A stretch of DNA of 64,000 nucleotides from Paraphoma chrysanthemicola (Eukaryota > Ascomycota > Dothideomycetes > Pleosporales > Phaeosphaeriaceae): NCBI GenBank assembly GCA_020744225.1, contig JAGMWG010000014.1, positions 1-64,000 of the forward strand. Direction: 5' to 3'. Shown piece by piece: positions 32,328 to 44,237 of this stretch. The notes under the pieces were generated by a model. That model saw only the letters and a program-made list of their open reading frames with translations. It did not search any database and was not told where the DNA came from. The number at the start of each line of letters is the position of its first letter. The first letter of the stretch is position 1. Position numbers and translations under genes: made by a program.

Positions 32328-33303
32328 TCTAACGCGGCCTAACCTCTCAATTCGGCATAGAACGAAGGTCCGTTGATTGTATGACGGCGTACGTCGCGAT
32401 TGTGAGGTCAGGTCTTGCAAAGGCTGGGAATGCTGTGGAAGCGGCGTTAGCGTACTGGCTTAAGTTAGCTCGTGAGACGCTAGCGAGTGATGGCAAGCAA
32501 CGACTAACCTGCGCCTGCTCGCCGACTACACCCCGACTCTTTCATAACCTCATTGTACCGTCGTTATTTACCGTCGTTACTGAGCGCTGAGCGCATTGTC
32601 GAGGGTAAAGCGGGGTAGCAAAAGCTAGTCCTTCAGATCATCGAGCTGCTTCTGACCAGTATGAGTTGGCATTGGCGTTGCAGGCTGCGCCACAAACAGT
32701 CCGGCAGTCGCAACTGTAGGCTATCATCTGGCCCCCGAATTCGATCTTTCCAGGATGGGAACCCAAACAGTGCCTAATGTTCATTGTCTTCAGTTTGGAC
32801 AGTACGCGTGTCGAACTGGCCGAGCATCGTATACGATTGGAAGTTTCGGTGCACCGCGTGCATCATGCACCGTCAAATACAAAATGGGCCGACCTCTGAC
32901 CATGGCGGTAGGCGACATAGCCACCGTCGTGTGTTGCGCCACCTTACGCATAGTTCTGCGTTCTCAGCCTCGCGAACAAACCAATGGAGCGCTGGCCAAA
33001 CATTACACACCGACCTCAATAGACCGGACCATCGCGGTTCTTCCTGATCACTTGATTGATGAAGCCCGTGGTGTCGCTTTTACAAGTCGATGGGCCTTAG
33101 GACTCTCCCTTCGCTTTACTGACTCCAAACAAAGTACGCATTCAAAACGAACCTAGCCGCAGCATTAACATTACTAATACCCAGTCCCTCTGCAGAATCC
33201 ATAATCTATATGAGAAGCCTTAAGTCTAATACACCACCCCCAATGCAATGTTCCATTCATTCTCGTTCCCTATCATACACTCCACCCCACTCTTACCAAG
33301 CCT
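32328..33303. other. intergenic, nearly 1 kb
   Basis: This is the 5' side of the double-kinase gene and the 3' side of the LMBR1-like gene. Open frames here are short and without motifs. A C/T-rich patch occurs at about 33210-33410 and enters the end of the LMBR1-like gene. No gene is supported. Confidence 0.35.
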
Positions 33304-35376
33304 TCACAATCTCACTCGCCCCTCATCTCCCCTTCCCCCAAACAATCCCAAAAACCCACTACTCCTGTCTTCACCCCTATCCACCTGTCTCCGACTCGGC
33401 CTCTCCTCCTCATCATCACCACCGAGCCACTGAGGCTTTTTGAAGCTAAAATCCGCCGTGTCGAATGTGTTCTTCCACCTTGTTGCGAATGTATCGAAGA
33501 ATCCGCCATCCTCTTCTTCATCTTCGGGAAGCGGTCTTCGTCGCTCCGGTCGTGGTCGTGACGACGTGCTCGGCTCGCCTGTGATGAGTGGCGCAGCGGC
33601 AGATGATGGGGTTGGAGTGTCAGTGTACCGCTCGTTTGGCGGGGAAGTATTTGTGCGTTGCCCAAGGCCTAAAGAACCGCCGCTATTGCCTTGTAGCTCG
33701 CGCTCAATGAGTGCTCGTCCTTCGCGCCATGATCCGGTTCCGGCGTATGCGCCTTGGCTGTCTTCCTCGTCGTCTTCGAGAAGATCGCCGAAGCCGCAGA
33801 TGTTCTTGATCTTGCCGTAGAGACCGAATGCGGTCGCGAAGACAGGGACCAAAATGAAGATTGGGAAGAAGCTCGAGAAGCCCTTTCCAAGGGGAGAAAG
33901 ATCGATGAGCTTGCCGAGGAAGCGGTGAAACTGGGTTTCTTTCCAGATATTGCGGTCGGTCATGGTGAGGAAGTTGTATGAGAGCGGGACCGTCAACTTG
34001 GCGACCTGAAGTCCGTACCATGTCGCACTTTCTTGGTAGGTATTGCGGCGGACGAGCGCACGGTTGCCCCATATCTTGACCTCTGTCAGACTGTAGAATG
34101 CACATATGCACATGTAGCACAGCCAAGCTGCGGCTACCAATTGGCTGCCGAAGCCGATTTGGCTTCGTGCTGAGGCGTGTCGGTGGACAACGGTCCAGCC
34201 GACAAGAGAGAGTTTCGGCCCACCAAAGTCTTGTGCCTCGCGAACACATTCAGACCATACTATTGCGGTCGAGGCAAGAATCGAGATAGCCCATGTTGAG
34301 TACGTCAGACCTGGAATGATGTGCGCGTGGAGATGGTAGCGCGTGTACGGGTTGAGGATTTTTAATCGATCGAGGAAGCCATGTGACGATGAGTATGCCG
34401 ATGTCTTGAACTCGAGTCGTTGGCTGCCCTTTGAATCGAGTATCGCTTGCGTCCGGACAGCCTTGCGCACCACGTGATCCCACTCGTTCTCGAACCGTAC
34501 TTTCGCATGTCGCGCCCGCTTCAACTTCCTCGCTAGATCTGCCAGATAGCGCTCCGTGATGACCGACGGTACTGCAGTTGTTGTGCCCATACTCCTCACC
34601 ACACCCGCCCTATTCTCTGGCAAACTTCCCTTCTCCGCCATCTCGTCAATCCATTCCTGAAACTCTCTTGTGACACCCGTCTTCCTCTGCTTCAACTGAA
34701 CAACCTGGTACTCATACCCATCCAACTTCTCCAGCGCCTCCGTCAGCCTCTCATGCGTTTTCGGGGCTTGACTCTGTATCCTCTTCAACCTCTCGCTTAC
34801 GTTCGCATACCGGAACAAACTCCTCGGAAACGCGACCAGCCCGTGTCCCATGAGGTAGATACCCAGTATCAAGCCCCACGTATACGCCAGCGCCATAACC
34901 AAGCTCTTGAAAGTATCCAGATGCAATCCATTATACCAGATCAAATATATCGAGCCGACCACACTCGCGCCCAAGACCATCGCCCAGTACCGCCCCAGAC
35001 TCCGGACCGCATACATGACTCGCGCCTTGGGTTCACGGTACCCGCTATCGCAGTACTCACCCAACATAGGTAGAATCGCCCACGTCAGCGCAAACGTGAG
35101 CCAGTATATAATGCGCCATGACTTGTACACGACTGTGTCGGACAGCCAGATTCCCCTTGCGCCCTCGGTGTCTGTGCCAGCACTACTCGCGAGGTCGATG
35201 GGAAGCAGCACGACGATGCTAGCTGGTAGCGCGATGGCCAGGAAGACGGGCACGGTAACGTATGCGGGCGTGGTTCGCAGCGGGAGGTAGTATCGCAGGA
35301 GCAGGAGGACGAGCCCGCATATCGAGAGTAGGGAGAGGACGAAGAAGGCGCTCGAGCCGGCGGAGGAGGACGTCAT
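33304..35376 (-). CDS. LMBR1-like integral membrane protein (LMBD2 type)
   Basis: One exon from ATG 35376 (MTSSSAGSSAFFVL), 690 residues; the frame is open further upstream but without an ATG. About nine hydrophobic spans are seen: four or five in the first 200 residues (SLLSICGLVLLLLRYYLPL, VPVFLAIALPASIVVLLPI, IIYWLTFALTWAILPMLGEY and two more), a long charged cytoplasmic loop with coiled-coil potential, then more spans ending in SSFFPIFILVPVFATAFGLY. This is the layout of the LMBR1 family (PF04791). SWRIIYWLTFALTWAILPML is a typical conserved block. The C-terminal 150 residues are disordered and rich in Ser, Pro, Arg and acidic residues. Relatives may act in membrane trafficking or receptor signalling; the role in fungi is poorly known. 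Probably a conserved housekeeping gene. Confidence 0.85.
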   Translation of the reverse strand: MTSSSAGSSAFFVLSLLSICGLVLLLLRYYLPLRTTPAYVTVPVFLAIALPASIVVLLPIDLASSAGTDTEGARGIWLSDTVVYKSWRIIYWLTFALTWAILPMLGEYCDSGYREPKARVMYAVRSLGRYWAMVLGASVVGSIYLIWYNGLHLDTFKSLVMALAYTWGLILGIYLMGHGLVAFPRSLFRYANVSERLKRIQSQAPKTHERLTEALEKLDGYEYQVVQLKQRKTGVTREFQEWIDEMAEKGSLPENRAGVVRSMGTTTAVPSVITERYLADLARKLKRARHAKVRFENEWDHVVRKAVRTQAILDSKGSQRLEFKTSAYSSSHGFLDRLKILNPYTRYHLHAHIIPGLTYSTWAISILASTAIVWSECVREAQDFGGPKLSLVGWTVVHRHASARSQIGFGSQLVAAAWLCYMCICAFYSLTEVKIWGNRALVRRNTYQESATWYGLQVAKLTVPLSYNFLTMTDRNIWKETQFHRFLGKLIDLSPLGKGFSSFFPIFILVPVFATAFGLYGKIKNICGFGDLLEDDEEDSQGAYAGTGSWREGRALIERELQGNSGGSLGLGQRTNTSPPNERYTDTPTPSSAAAPLITGEPSTSSRPRPERRRPLPEDEEEDGGFFDTFATRWKNTFDTADFSFKKPQWLGGDDEEERPSRRQVDRGEDRSSGFLGLFGGRGDEGRVRL

Positions 35377-35945
35377 GTTGAGGCGCGCATGCGGTGTACA
35401 AAGGACGGTCGTGACGGGAGTAGGAGGGAGGATGAATCGGTGCCTGGACCGAAAATGCGTCCAAGGTTCGATTCGCGGTTGTCGCGTCCGGGCGGCCAGA
35501 ACAGGTGATGACGAGTGGAACCACTCGGAAGCCTCGGGAGCCGAGTCGACCAGCTCAATCACCGCTTGTACAGGATCGCAATCATATCTCGCATTTGTCA
35601 ATCACGATCCGAAGGCTGTATCACTTTCGCTGCCGATGCAGATGCGCTCAACGTGGGCTTCTCCTACCTGTGCCTAGACCCTGACGTGTCTGAGCCTCCG
35701 AGCGCCGACGTAATGCATGCACGGTCCTCCACATTGGCTCTTACATCCGCCTTATTTGCACTGGCACGCTGGTGAACTAACACATAGATATCGAGACTTC
35801 TCTAGCAAAACGCATCGAAACAGTCCCTGGAGCTATGAACATGAATCTACGATTGTAGTAGCTAGATGAATATCTCAGTAGGCGCATTACTAATCCCAAT
35901 CTTATTTCTGGTCCCAACATGCCACACTTTCTCACAATCACGAAA
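35377..35945. other. intergenic, 5' side of the LMBR1-like gene
   Basis: No gene recognised. A promoter for the LMBR1-like gene is expected here. It also contains the 3' end of the hydrolase transcript. Confidence 0.35.
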
Positions 35946-37214
35946 CTACAACCTGACCTCATCTCCATCCAGTAACCATAAGACCCCTGCGATCGTGTCC
36001 TGGATCCACTTCTTCGAAGACTTCAAGCCGGGAAATGTCCAGAATGTGTGCGGCAAACCCGGATATACGTCAACCTTGGTCTTGGCACCATTCTCACGCA
36101 GCAACCTGGCATACAGGAACCCTTCATCTCGAAGCGGATCTAGCCCTGTAATCTGGAAGTATGCTTTTGGAAGATCCTCCAGATTAGGATGAAGTGCAGG
36201 CGACGCCCACGGATCGGCCCAGTCAGGACATGCGTACAAAGCTGCGCGCAGATTAGCGGCAAGCCCGGCAGAGTAAATGTACCTAGAGCTACGTACGTTC
36301 AAAGATCTCGATTGACTTGGCGTTTATGACCGGTGCATTGGAATTTTGCTGGTAGGAGAGGAGTTCGCTCCTCCATTTCTCTGGGTATACGCTGTGGTGA
36401 AGAGTCGACGGAAGGGATAACAATTGCCCCGTAATAGGTGGTTGAAGCCCTTCATCGCGAGCCAGTTGCGCACAAACTGTGGCGAAACTACTTCCTGCGG
36501 AGAAGCCGCCGACGACGAAGCCAGTTTCGGGACTACCTAACAATTCGTTGGCGTTTGTAGCTACCTGCATGGTACATCAGCCAGCCTTTCCACTTCTGGC
36601 CGTAGAGTTGGAGACGCATACCCATCTTACAGCATCGTATGCGTCTTCCAGTCCTGCTGGAAACGGGTGCTCAGGCGCGAGGCGGTACTCGACATTGAAG
36701 ACAAGTGCGGCACAATCGCGAGCGATGAACCTTGATGACACTAAGTAGAGTCAGCACGTGCAAGCATCGCATTTTGGTCAGAGCTACCTTCTTCGTTCTC
36801 CAAATCGCCCATAACAAAACCTCCGCCATGGAATCTTGGGTTTTCAGCACGGTCTCCCAAAGTTGTTTTTTTGCCATTATGGACGTTGATAAGACTTACA
36901 ACACCACAACCGGAAGATTCGACTTTCCTTTGGGCGCGTACCAGCGGACGGGTATCCTGTGGTCCGCTCTGGATGGAATCGTAATGGCCCCAGACTCTAA
37001 TTCGTCCGTCGGCATCTCCGTCTTTTCGTTCATATTTTTCTTCATAATGGACAGCATTTGCCGAAGCTCGACGGGCGATCCATTCAAGACAGGTGGACTG
37101 CTCTTGCTTGCGTACTGTTCAACGTTAGCATTACTATCTGCATGTTACCATTTGGCATTAACGAACTTCAAGCCATTCTTCTGAGGGTTTGGATAGATGC
37201 GCGTATTCAGCCAT
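35946..37214 (-). CDS. alpha/beta hydrolase, fold-3 (hormone-sensitive lipase-like) esterase
   Basis: Six exons fit: 37167-37214, 36900-37114, 36788-36834, 36622-36740, 36297-36564 and 35946-36241, giving 330 residues in one frame; the first donor (GTTCGT) is weak, so the N-terminus is the least certain part. Motifs in order: FHGGGFVMGD (oxyanion hole HGGG), VEYRLAPEHPFPAGLEDAYD (the typical YRLAPE block), GGFSAGSS (nucleophile Ser in GxSxG), GLDPLRDEG (Asp) and PGLPHTFW (His). The catalytic triad is complete. There is no signal peptide, so it is probably cytosolic. Family role: hydrolysis of short or medium esters or lactones. It is divergent from the SDR gene across 467 bases and lies in a cluster with a P450 and a BVMO, where an esterase would cleave the BVMO product. 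Confidence 0.82.
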
Positions 37215-37681
37215 GCTTGTCGGTATTGTGTAAGACTCTCTGCAAAGGAAGATATGGATACTTCACAACCATAAATTATTCAGTTCGGGGTCGGTCAAGC
37301 ATTACTTCAATGTAAGATGGGTAATAATGCATACAGCAGTTGCCTTGTTCGGTCTAGCTTCCGCGGCCCGTGAGGCGACACTTTGCCGCGGCCGCGGCAT
37401 CGAAACCCTTGGGCCGTGGAGCGTGGAGCTCTGCCTAGCTTCAGAATATCCAAGAGCATACGTCTAGATATCAACCTGCCAGACTTTTTGTGCATCTTCT
37501 CATAATCATTTGCCTTAATCATAGTCTCAATCTGATAACACCGCAGACGTGTTTGCCAAATTAGGTTGGCTTTTGCTCTGTTAAGATATAGTATATATCA
37601 CCTCGCGTAGCGGCAGCTTCTGCTAGAACCAATAGTCGCCTTTCCACCATACCCCTCCACCTTAAAGAAAGAACAATAAGC
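37215..37681. promoter_or_regulatory. divergent promoter of hydrolase and SDR with GC-rich motifs
   Basis: Between the hydrolase and SDR starts lie, at 37361-37423, CCGCGGCCCGTGAGG, a perfect 14-bp palindrome GCCGCGGCCGCGGC (37385-37398) and GGGCCGTGGAGCG (37411-37423). The last occurs again, with one base changed, in the P450/BVMO divergent promoter at 41705-41717. CCG/CGG-based palindromes are typical sites of Zn2Cys6 factors, and a gene for one ends the cluster at 44238-46543. The link is inference. Confidence 0.55.
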
Positions 37682-38734
37682 ATGACTCTTCTCATCAGCA
37701 CTTCCAACAATTTCTCCTTGAAGGTGGTCATCATAACAGGTGAGTCTGGGAAATTTTCTAGCAGTATAAGGCATTATTCTGATCAATGGGGAAAGGCGGA
37801 TCTTCTGGCATCGGCCTTGCCATGGCGCGACAGTTCAGCGAGCGCGGGGCAACAGTCGTGATAGGCGACCTCAACGAGCCATCTACCCTACCACAAGAGT
37901 GCACCTTTATGAAGACGGATGTGACGAGCTGGCAGTCTCAACTCGCGCTGTTTCAACGAGCGCTTCAGCTGCATGACCGCATCGATATTGTCTGTGCTAA
38001 TGCTGGAGTCGGAGAGGGAAAGGACTTCGAAGATATCGTTAACAGTACGGGCGATCCTGTAGAGCCGAAGTGGACTCCTATCACCGTCAATCTAGTCGGC
38101 ATGGCAAATACAACGAAGCTGGCAATTCACTATTTGAAGAAGTCTGGACGGGGTGGTCAGATTATTTTGACTTCCTCTTTATCAGGTATGCAACTCTAGC
38201 TTACAGGAAGGAATACATATTGACAAATTATGCAGGCTATGACTCCTGGGGCATTCCATCATACGCGGCATCAAAACATGGGGTAATTCTCACCTCTACT
38301 TACACTTTCACCAGGTTTTGCGATTTTGAGAACATCAGCTAACTCAAAAATTTACAAATTAGGTGATTGGTATGATGCAAGGTCTGCGCGATCTCGTACC
38401 TCGACACGACATCACAATCAACGCCCTAGCCCCGGGTTTTACAGAAACTGGCATGGCAAACGATGCCGACATGTTCGAGAAGCTAAGGGAAGCTGGCGTC
38501 ACTGTCCAAGGAGCCGACGACGTTGCTCTCGGTGCGCTTTACTTCGCATCTAACACCTCGCTCAATGGAGAAACGCTTGCCGTGATTGGCGGGACATATA
38601 TTGAACTTGAAAAGCCTATGAAGTCAGCATTTTTGGGAGTTATCAAGGATGCTTCGAGCAATTCTACCAGGAAAGCAGCTGGAGGGGATGGCGCCAAATT
38701 GGCGCAGAAGTACTTTGATGTGCCGCTGTTATAA
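37682..38734 (+). CDS. short-chain dehydrogenase/reductase (SDR)
   Basis: Four exons (37682-37739, 37796-38185, 38236-38282, 38363-38734) give 288 residues. TGGSSGIGLAMA is the NAD(P)-binding TGxxxGIG motif, formed across the first intron. GDLNE at the end of the second strand has an acidic residue, which favours NAD over NADP. CANAG is the NAG motif; LTSSLSG supplies the catalytic Ser and YAASK the YxxxK pair. INALAPGFTETGM is the conserved C-terminal block. The classical SDR set is therefore complete. Likely role: oxidation of an alcohol to a ketone or the reverse, in the cytosol. In this cluster it could oxidise the P450 product to the ketone that the BVMO needs (inference). It is divergent from the hydrolase and convergent with the P450. 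Confidence 0.87.
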
Positions 38735-39584
38735 ATAGCACTATATTTCCATGAAGTCCATTATGCTTATGGCCATATCGATATGAGTCGAGAATTCCTT
38801 GTGCGTAAGGCGGTAGACGTGTCGGTCGGATTAGCATTTTCTGAGCGGAGACGTGCAAATTCAGCTTTTATTATATTCACGCTCATTTCGATTGGTCTGA
38901 ATGGACCTTCTACGAGTGGAGGAAAGCATTCTTTGGTCGCCACCTACATCAGATTCAGCCTTCAGGGAGATACTTCCAAATCGCTGTGTGCCAAATGTTG
39001 AGGCTAAAGCTTACTATTAGATACCACGATAACCTTGTTCAAACGATTACATCTTCTTCCATGCGTTTGTGGAGCAGGTTGTCATTGAGCGATGTGCCCA
39101 TGATGATCAAGCGCCCAGGGATCTTTCCTCATGTATGAAAGTTGAGACTATTCAAAGCAGCACTTACCTTTTAGTAAAGGGCATGGGGATCGATGCCAGA
39201 AACGACACTGGATCACATTTCGGCCAAGAGTTCTATGATTCTGAACCCGAAGCCGTTCCTTCGAGTAGCGTCCGTTCGACTCAACGCAGGAGCTAGATGC
39301 GCGGAAACCGAGCGTCCTTTTCGTTCTTTAAGGGTCGTTAAGTGCGCAGTTTGTTATAAACGTCATTAGCATGCAGGTCTTTAACTCGATCAAGTAGACA
39401 ATGTTCATACTATGTACTAGGAAAAGGATGAAAATAAATACCCTTCAGCAAATTTCTAGATTGGTGTGTTACTTGTCTACTTGCTCTTCATGGCGCTCGC
39501 TACCTCTTACGACCAAACTCGGACTTTCCACATGGTGTGTTATGTATGAAACAAAAGCCTGCTAGCCGGCTGTTCAGACTTTGA
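38735..39584. other. intergenic between convergent SDR and P450 genes
   Basis: About 850 bases without a gene. Several short open frames on the plus strand have no recognised content. Confidence 0.35.
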
Positions 39585-41569
39585 TCACATCTGCTTCTTC
39601 CTCTCTACCCTTACCATCAGCGGCGGTTTGCACCAGAATGTATCGATCCGAGTATCTCTATCCCAGTCGAGCTCATCATCCAGCAGCTTCATGTCCAAAT
39701 TGAACACCAATTTGGCAACAAGAAGTCGCATCTCGAGGTTTGCAAGGCTGTTGGGAAAATGGTGTTAGTGCACATCCTTAAACGTCCTCATACACTGTTC
39801 TACTATCTACTTCGCGCACTTACTTTCGGCCGATGCACGCCCTAGGACCCATAAGAAATGGCTGGCTTGCATCTAGATGGTCTGTCTTCTCGAGCCAGCG
39901 CTCCGGTAGGAACTTGTCTGGATCGTGGAAATGCTCAGGGTTCCGGTTCATGGCCACAGGGTGCGAGGCAACTTCAGTCTATGTCTGTGTCAGCTGCACT
40001 TCGATTGTTACTGTTAGAATTCAGGGGTCCCTCTTACCCCCTTGGGCACATAGTATCCGCTGACCTTCGCTCCGGGAGAGACGCGGCCCGGGCCGTGAGG
40101 CGCAGGAGGGAACATTCTGAGGCCCTCCTCGATGCATGCGACTAGGTAAGGCAATTCGTGTACGCTTTGTGGACTTATATCCCCATCAGAACGATAGCGG
40201 GTTTCTAACTCGGCGACTAGCGTTCTCAATGCGTGGGGTGATCGGAGCAGCCAATATATGGTGCCGGAAAGCGCTGATGCCGTTGTCTCGCTGCCTGCTA
40301 CACTGCAAGAAATGTTAGTGGCTCGACAGGTGGTAACGGTGCATTGAGTACATACACGAACGTAGAAGCGGACAATGTGAGAAACTGCTCGCTCAGCATG
40401 CCCTCATCGTCCGGTTGATCTAGCAGATAGGACATAAAATCACTGCGAGCTGGTTTCTCTACAGCCATGCGTCTATCGACTTATGTCAATCGATCTGCAA
40501 CGAAAGCTATTCATCTCATGCAAGCGACTTACTTCAGAACCTTGTCTCTGCTATACGTATAATTGCTCCACCTGGCCGCTCTCATCTCTCCGTTGATGAG
40601 GAAGGGCTCAACTAGTCTGCGTATCCAAGGGAACCGCCGTAGGACATCTCGCCAGATGATGGTCGACGAATGGCTTTCAATAACCGCGATCCACTTATGA
40701 GTGCGAGCTATGCTTAAATCAGCTTCTGGTGCAGACAATTGATGAATGAAACACCTTACTGTTCTGCAAACATCCAAAGGAATCCCCAAAAGCTAGATCG
40801 CCAGCGACATCCGCAGTAAGCCAGTGGAACCACTGCGCTAAATCTACACTTTTGGACCCGGATCCGTGTTGAAGAATTTGCTTGATAAACAGATCACAAT
40901 AACTTTTCACGGTCGGTCCATGACTTCTCAGCGCAGCCGCGGAAAACGCATGAGCCAGGAACTTCCGCTTTTTGCTATGCACAATAGGATCTTTTATGCC
41001 CACGAGGGACGGCTCTCCTCCATTCACGAACCCGTCGTATAAAGGCGACTTGAGGAATCGACGAGACCCTGAGTGCCCGTAGATAGTTTCGCGTGAGGTG
41101 ATAGTGTCGAACGAGAGCTCGTTCGGAGCAATGCGCACAACGCTCCCTGCGATTCTGTTAAGTTCTCGTGCTAGTTGATGGGGAGTAGCCGGGACAATAC
41201 CGTATTTACGATGCGCGTCCATGATGTGGACATGTATTTGCTTGGTCCACAACGCATGAGTATACCACAACTATGCTAGAGCTCAGTATAATTTGCCAGG
41301 TTTGTTGAAAGGCAACAAACATTCGAAAGAGCAGCGAGTTTCGGACCCGGGAACTTAGCTAGCGGGTGGAAGACGAGAAGGTAAAGAGCACGACCGACGG
41401 TGTGCACCTAGACGTGAAGGCTCGTTAGTTATTGTGTGCAGAGAGGTATGCCACGCGACTGATTAGCAATAAAAGTGTGAGCGCGTACTACTACAAGGAC
41501 TGCAACGGCCCCGAGCACCGTCAACGGTGAAGGTGTTGTGTACTCTGTGGGGATTGGTAACAAAGCCAT
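39585..41569 (-). CDS. cytochrome P450 monooxygenase (CYP65-like, isotrichodermin C-15 hydroxylase type)
   Basis: About nine exons, with short introns whose donors and acceptors fit the frame throughout, run from ATG 41569 to TGA 39585. The N-terminus (LTVLGAVAVLVV then LYLLVFHPLAKFPGPKLAALS) is a membrane anchor followed by the Pro-rich hinge. Other landmarks are VVRIAPNELSFDT, KDPIVHSKKRKFLAHAFS (helix C), VAGSETTASALSG (I-helix AGxxT), EEGLRMFPPAPHGPGR (ExxR), PDKFLPERW (PERF-like) and FLMGPRACIGRN (haem-binding FxxGxRxCxG, Cys ligand). All motifs are present. It is an ER-bound class II enzyme of the group that includes many secondary-metabolism P450s. It shares a 348-base divergent promoter with the BVMO, which suggests joint expression; it would supply the hydroxyl group at the start of the proposed pathway. 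Confidence 0.85.
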
Positions 41570-41917
41570 AATGTGCGAAAAGATGCTGAATCTCTGACTG
41601 CTTGGGAAAACAAGCACGATCTATACCTCTCGAAATACTGTACATGATTTTCCTGAAACGGCCTTAGTGCAGGACCGCCGGCTGCTGGAATGGTGTGGGG
41701 CCGCGGGCCGTGGAACGAGGCGGACGCTACATAGCAGCAATCGTACCTTGGAGAACTGAAACTTCTCCGCCCTCGGCTCTACGCCACGGCAATATTTCCG
41801 AGGGTCTGATGTGGCACCTAGTCATCATATGGTAAATCTTGATACTTTAAAGGTAGTCATGACTTGAGGCCATGTTGTAATATACAAAGCCAACTGCGAA
41901 GAATTATACCTACCAAA
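41570..41917. promoter_or_regulatory. divergent promoter of P450 and BVMO with shared motif
   Basis: This 348-base gap between two divergent start codons contains GGGGCCGCGGGCCGTGGAAC starting at 41697. Its last part, GGGCCGTGGAACG (41705-41717), differs by one base from GGGCCGTGGAGCG in the hydrolase/SDR promoter (37411-37423), on the same strand. The core is CCGCGG-like. A binding site of the cluster's Zn2Cys6 regulator is a reasonable guess. Confidence 0.55.
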
Positions 41918-44145
41918 ATGACTTCGGCCTGGACCCAATGGAACCCTTTTGGGGGAAAATCGCCGCCTTCCGACTACCTAGAGTCGATTTACTACAATGA
42001 GATCCGAAAGCGAACGAGGCTTGACGAAGACCTAGTCCGTTCCCCTCAGAATGGGCTAACCAAACTATCCACGAACGGCGAAGAAAACCACAAAAAACCT
42101 GACGAAGAAGTTGACGAGCCTCATCCTAATCCTTGGTACCGCCAGAACTTCAACGACTACAAAATCCTCGAGCAGCCGCTCTACTCGGGCCGCAAGCTTC
42201 GTGTCATAGCGACAGGGGCAGGAGCAACGGGTATCCAAGCCGCACACCTGATTGGACAGCTCATGGAGAATATCGATCTGGTTGTTTATGAGAAGAACAG
42301 TGGGATTGGCGGAACATGGCTGACGAGCAAGTACCCCGGATGTGCTTGTGACATTCCATCGCATTGCTACCAATTTTACTGGAATCGCAATCCCAATTGG
42401 AGCTCCTTGTAAGTCACTTTCATTCAAGATGTTTCAATTATGCCAATGTAACATTGCAGCTATGCCCCGGCTGGAGAGATCCTTCGCTATATGCAGGACA
42501 CGGTTGAAAAGTTCGGTTTGCAGGGCTTCTTCAAATTGAATCATGAGGTAGTCTCTTGCGATTGGGACGAAAATGAGGCGAAGTGGTTATGCAAAATCCG
42601 GCGAGCGGATGGTAGCGAATTCATCGACAAGGCTGATGTCTTGTTGAATACGAGTGGCCCTGTTAGGTAGGTCAGCCTTGAATGGTCGCGTCCAGAGATA
42701 AGGCTCACAACTGCTTCAGCATTCTCAAATGGCCCAATATCGAAGGTTTAGACATCTTTCAGGGAAAGCTTATGCATACCGGTGCTTGGGAAAGTGAATT
42801 CTCTCTTGCCGGGAAGACGGTCGCTGTCATTGGTTCTGGCTCTTCGTCTGTTCAGGTTGTGCCCGCTATCCAACCAGGTACGATGTCTTGATTCGTTTCG
42901 AGAAAGGCTTTGCTGACATTTGATCTGCAGTCGTTGGAAAGCTTCTCAACTTCGTGCGATCTCCAGTATGGCTCACCCCGGGATTCTCTGCAAAGTATGC
43001 TGGGCCGGATGGTGCCAACTTCAAGTGTCTGTTTCCATTGGGTCTGAGTGACTGTGAACGCTGCTAACATATAGAAAGACTCCGAAGAACAGAAGGCGGC
43101 CTTTCAATCAGACCCCAGGGCACTGGACGACTACATTCGACTGATTGAAGCTGATCTTGGGAGCCGATTCTTCATGGTACGTTGTTCTTTAGAAAAGCCA
43201 ACCAACATGGCTAACGAAGGCTTTCCAGCAAAACCAAGGCTCGGAGGCGCAGAAGCTTGCCCGACAGAACATGACAGCTCGAATGCACAAAACAATCGGG
43301 ATTGACAGCGTTGCCAGTCGCCTTGTGCCCGATTTTGGATTGGGTTGCCGGCGGCTATCACCCGGCGACGAATACATGCGATCGTTTGCTAAGGACAATG
43401 TGCAATTCATTCCGTCGGCCGTTACTAGGTTGACGAAATATGGCCTCATTGATGCAGCAGGAAAAGATCACCAAGTCGATGTCATCATCTGTGCGACTGG
43501 ATACGACGTGAGCTTCGCACCCATGTTCGCCATAAAGGGTCGATCCGGAATGGAGATCAGGGACTTCATGAGTAGCTTTCCTCGCTCCTACAACGGGATT
43601 ATGACGCCATTCTTCCCGAACTTTTGCTGTACGTTCCCTTTTGAAGTTCGCTGAAGTAGTTCGTCACTACAGAATTGCTGACACTTGCAGATCTTCCGGG
43701 ACCCGGAACCCCGGGTAGCCACGGTGGTGTCTTTGCGATTGTAGAATGGCAGATAAGATGGGTTAGGAAGATCCTCAAGAAGATGCAACGCGAGCTCATC
43801 ACAACAATTGAGCCAAAAGCCAACGTGGCCGCTGAGCACTACTATCACCAACATTCGCTGATGAAACGACTCGTTTTCAGCCAGCCTTGCGCCTCTTGGT
43901 ATAAGAATGGTCGTGTAGTGGGGCCAGTATGTGCCCAGTACCCAGGCTCTCGCTTGCACTGGCACGAATTTATGCGCAAAGTGCGGTACGAGGACTTTGA
44001 GATCGGGTATTCATTCAAGAATCGCTTCGCATACCTTGGAAACGGATATACGAAGGAAGACCTTGAGGGTAAGAATCTGACATGGTACTTCGATGACATA
44101 AAGTGGCCGGAGGGAATGTCACCAAGCAATGCCGATGATGTATAG
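41918..44145 (+). CDS. Baeyer-Villiger-type FAD monooxygenase
   Basis: Starts at ATG 41918 (MTSAWTQWNPFGG); exons 41918-42408, 42460-42666, 42720-42877, from 42931, and further exons to the stop at 44145. One junction near 43030-43075 is unclear to me. Motifs: ATGAGATGIQAAHL (first GxGxxG), SGIGGTWLTSKYPGCACDIP (the GGTW..YPG..CD block of BVMOs), FQGKLMHTGAWE (the FxGxxxHTxxW fingerprint), VIGSGSSSVQVVP (second nucleotide motif) and ICATGYD. Together these identify a Baeyer-Villiger or closely related class B monooxygenase, about 620 residues, which uses NADPH and O2 to turn a ketone into an ester or lactone. There is no signal peptide. With the P450, SDR and hydrolase nearby the set makes chemical sense as a degradation or tailoring pathway. 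Confidence 0.86.
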
Positions 44146-44237
44146 CAATTGGTACATAACTTTTGGAAAGCGCCACCTAATGTCATTACTTTTGTCCCCC
44201 AATTCTATTGTAACAGAACCAAGTTCTACATACCCTA

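Noticed and set aside
33440..33820. Plus-strand open frames opposite the LMBR1-like gene
   Set aside because: They are shadows of the Ser/Arg-rich tail of the minus-strand gene.
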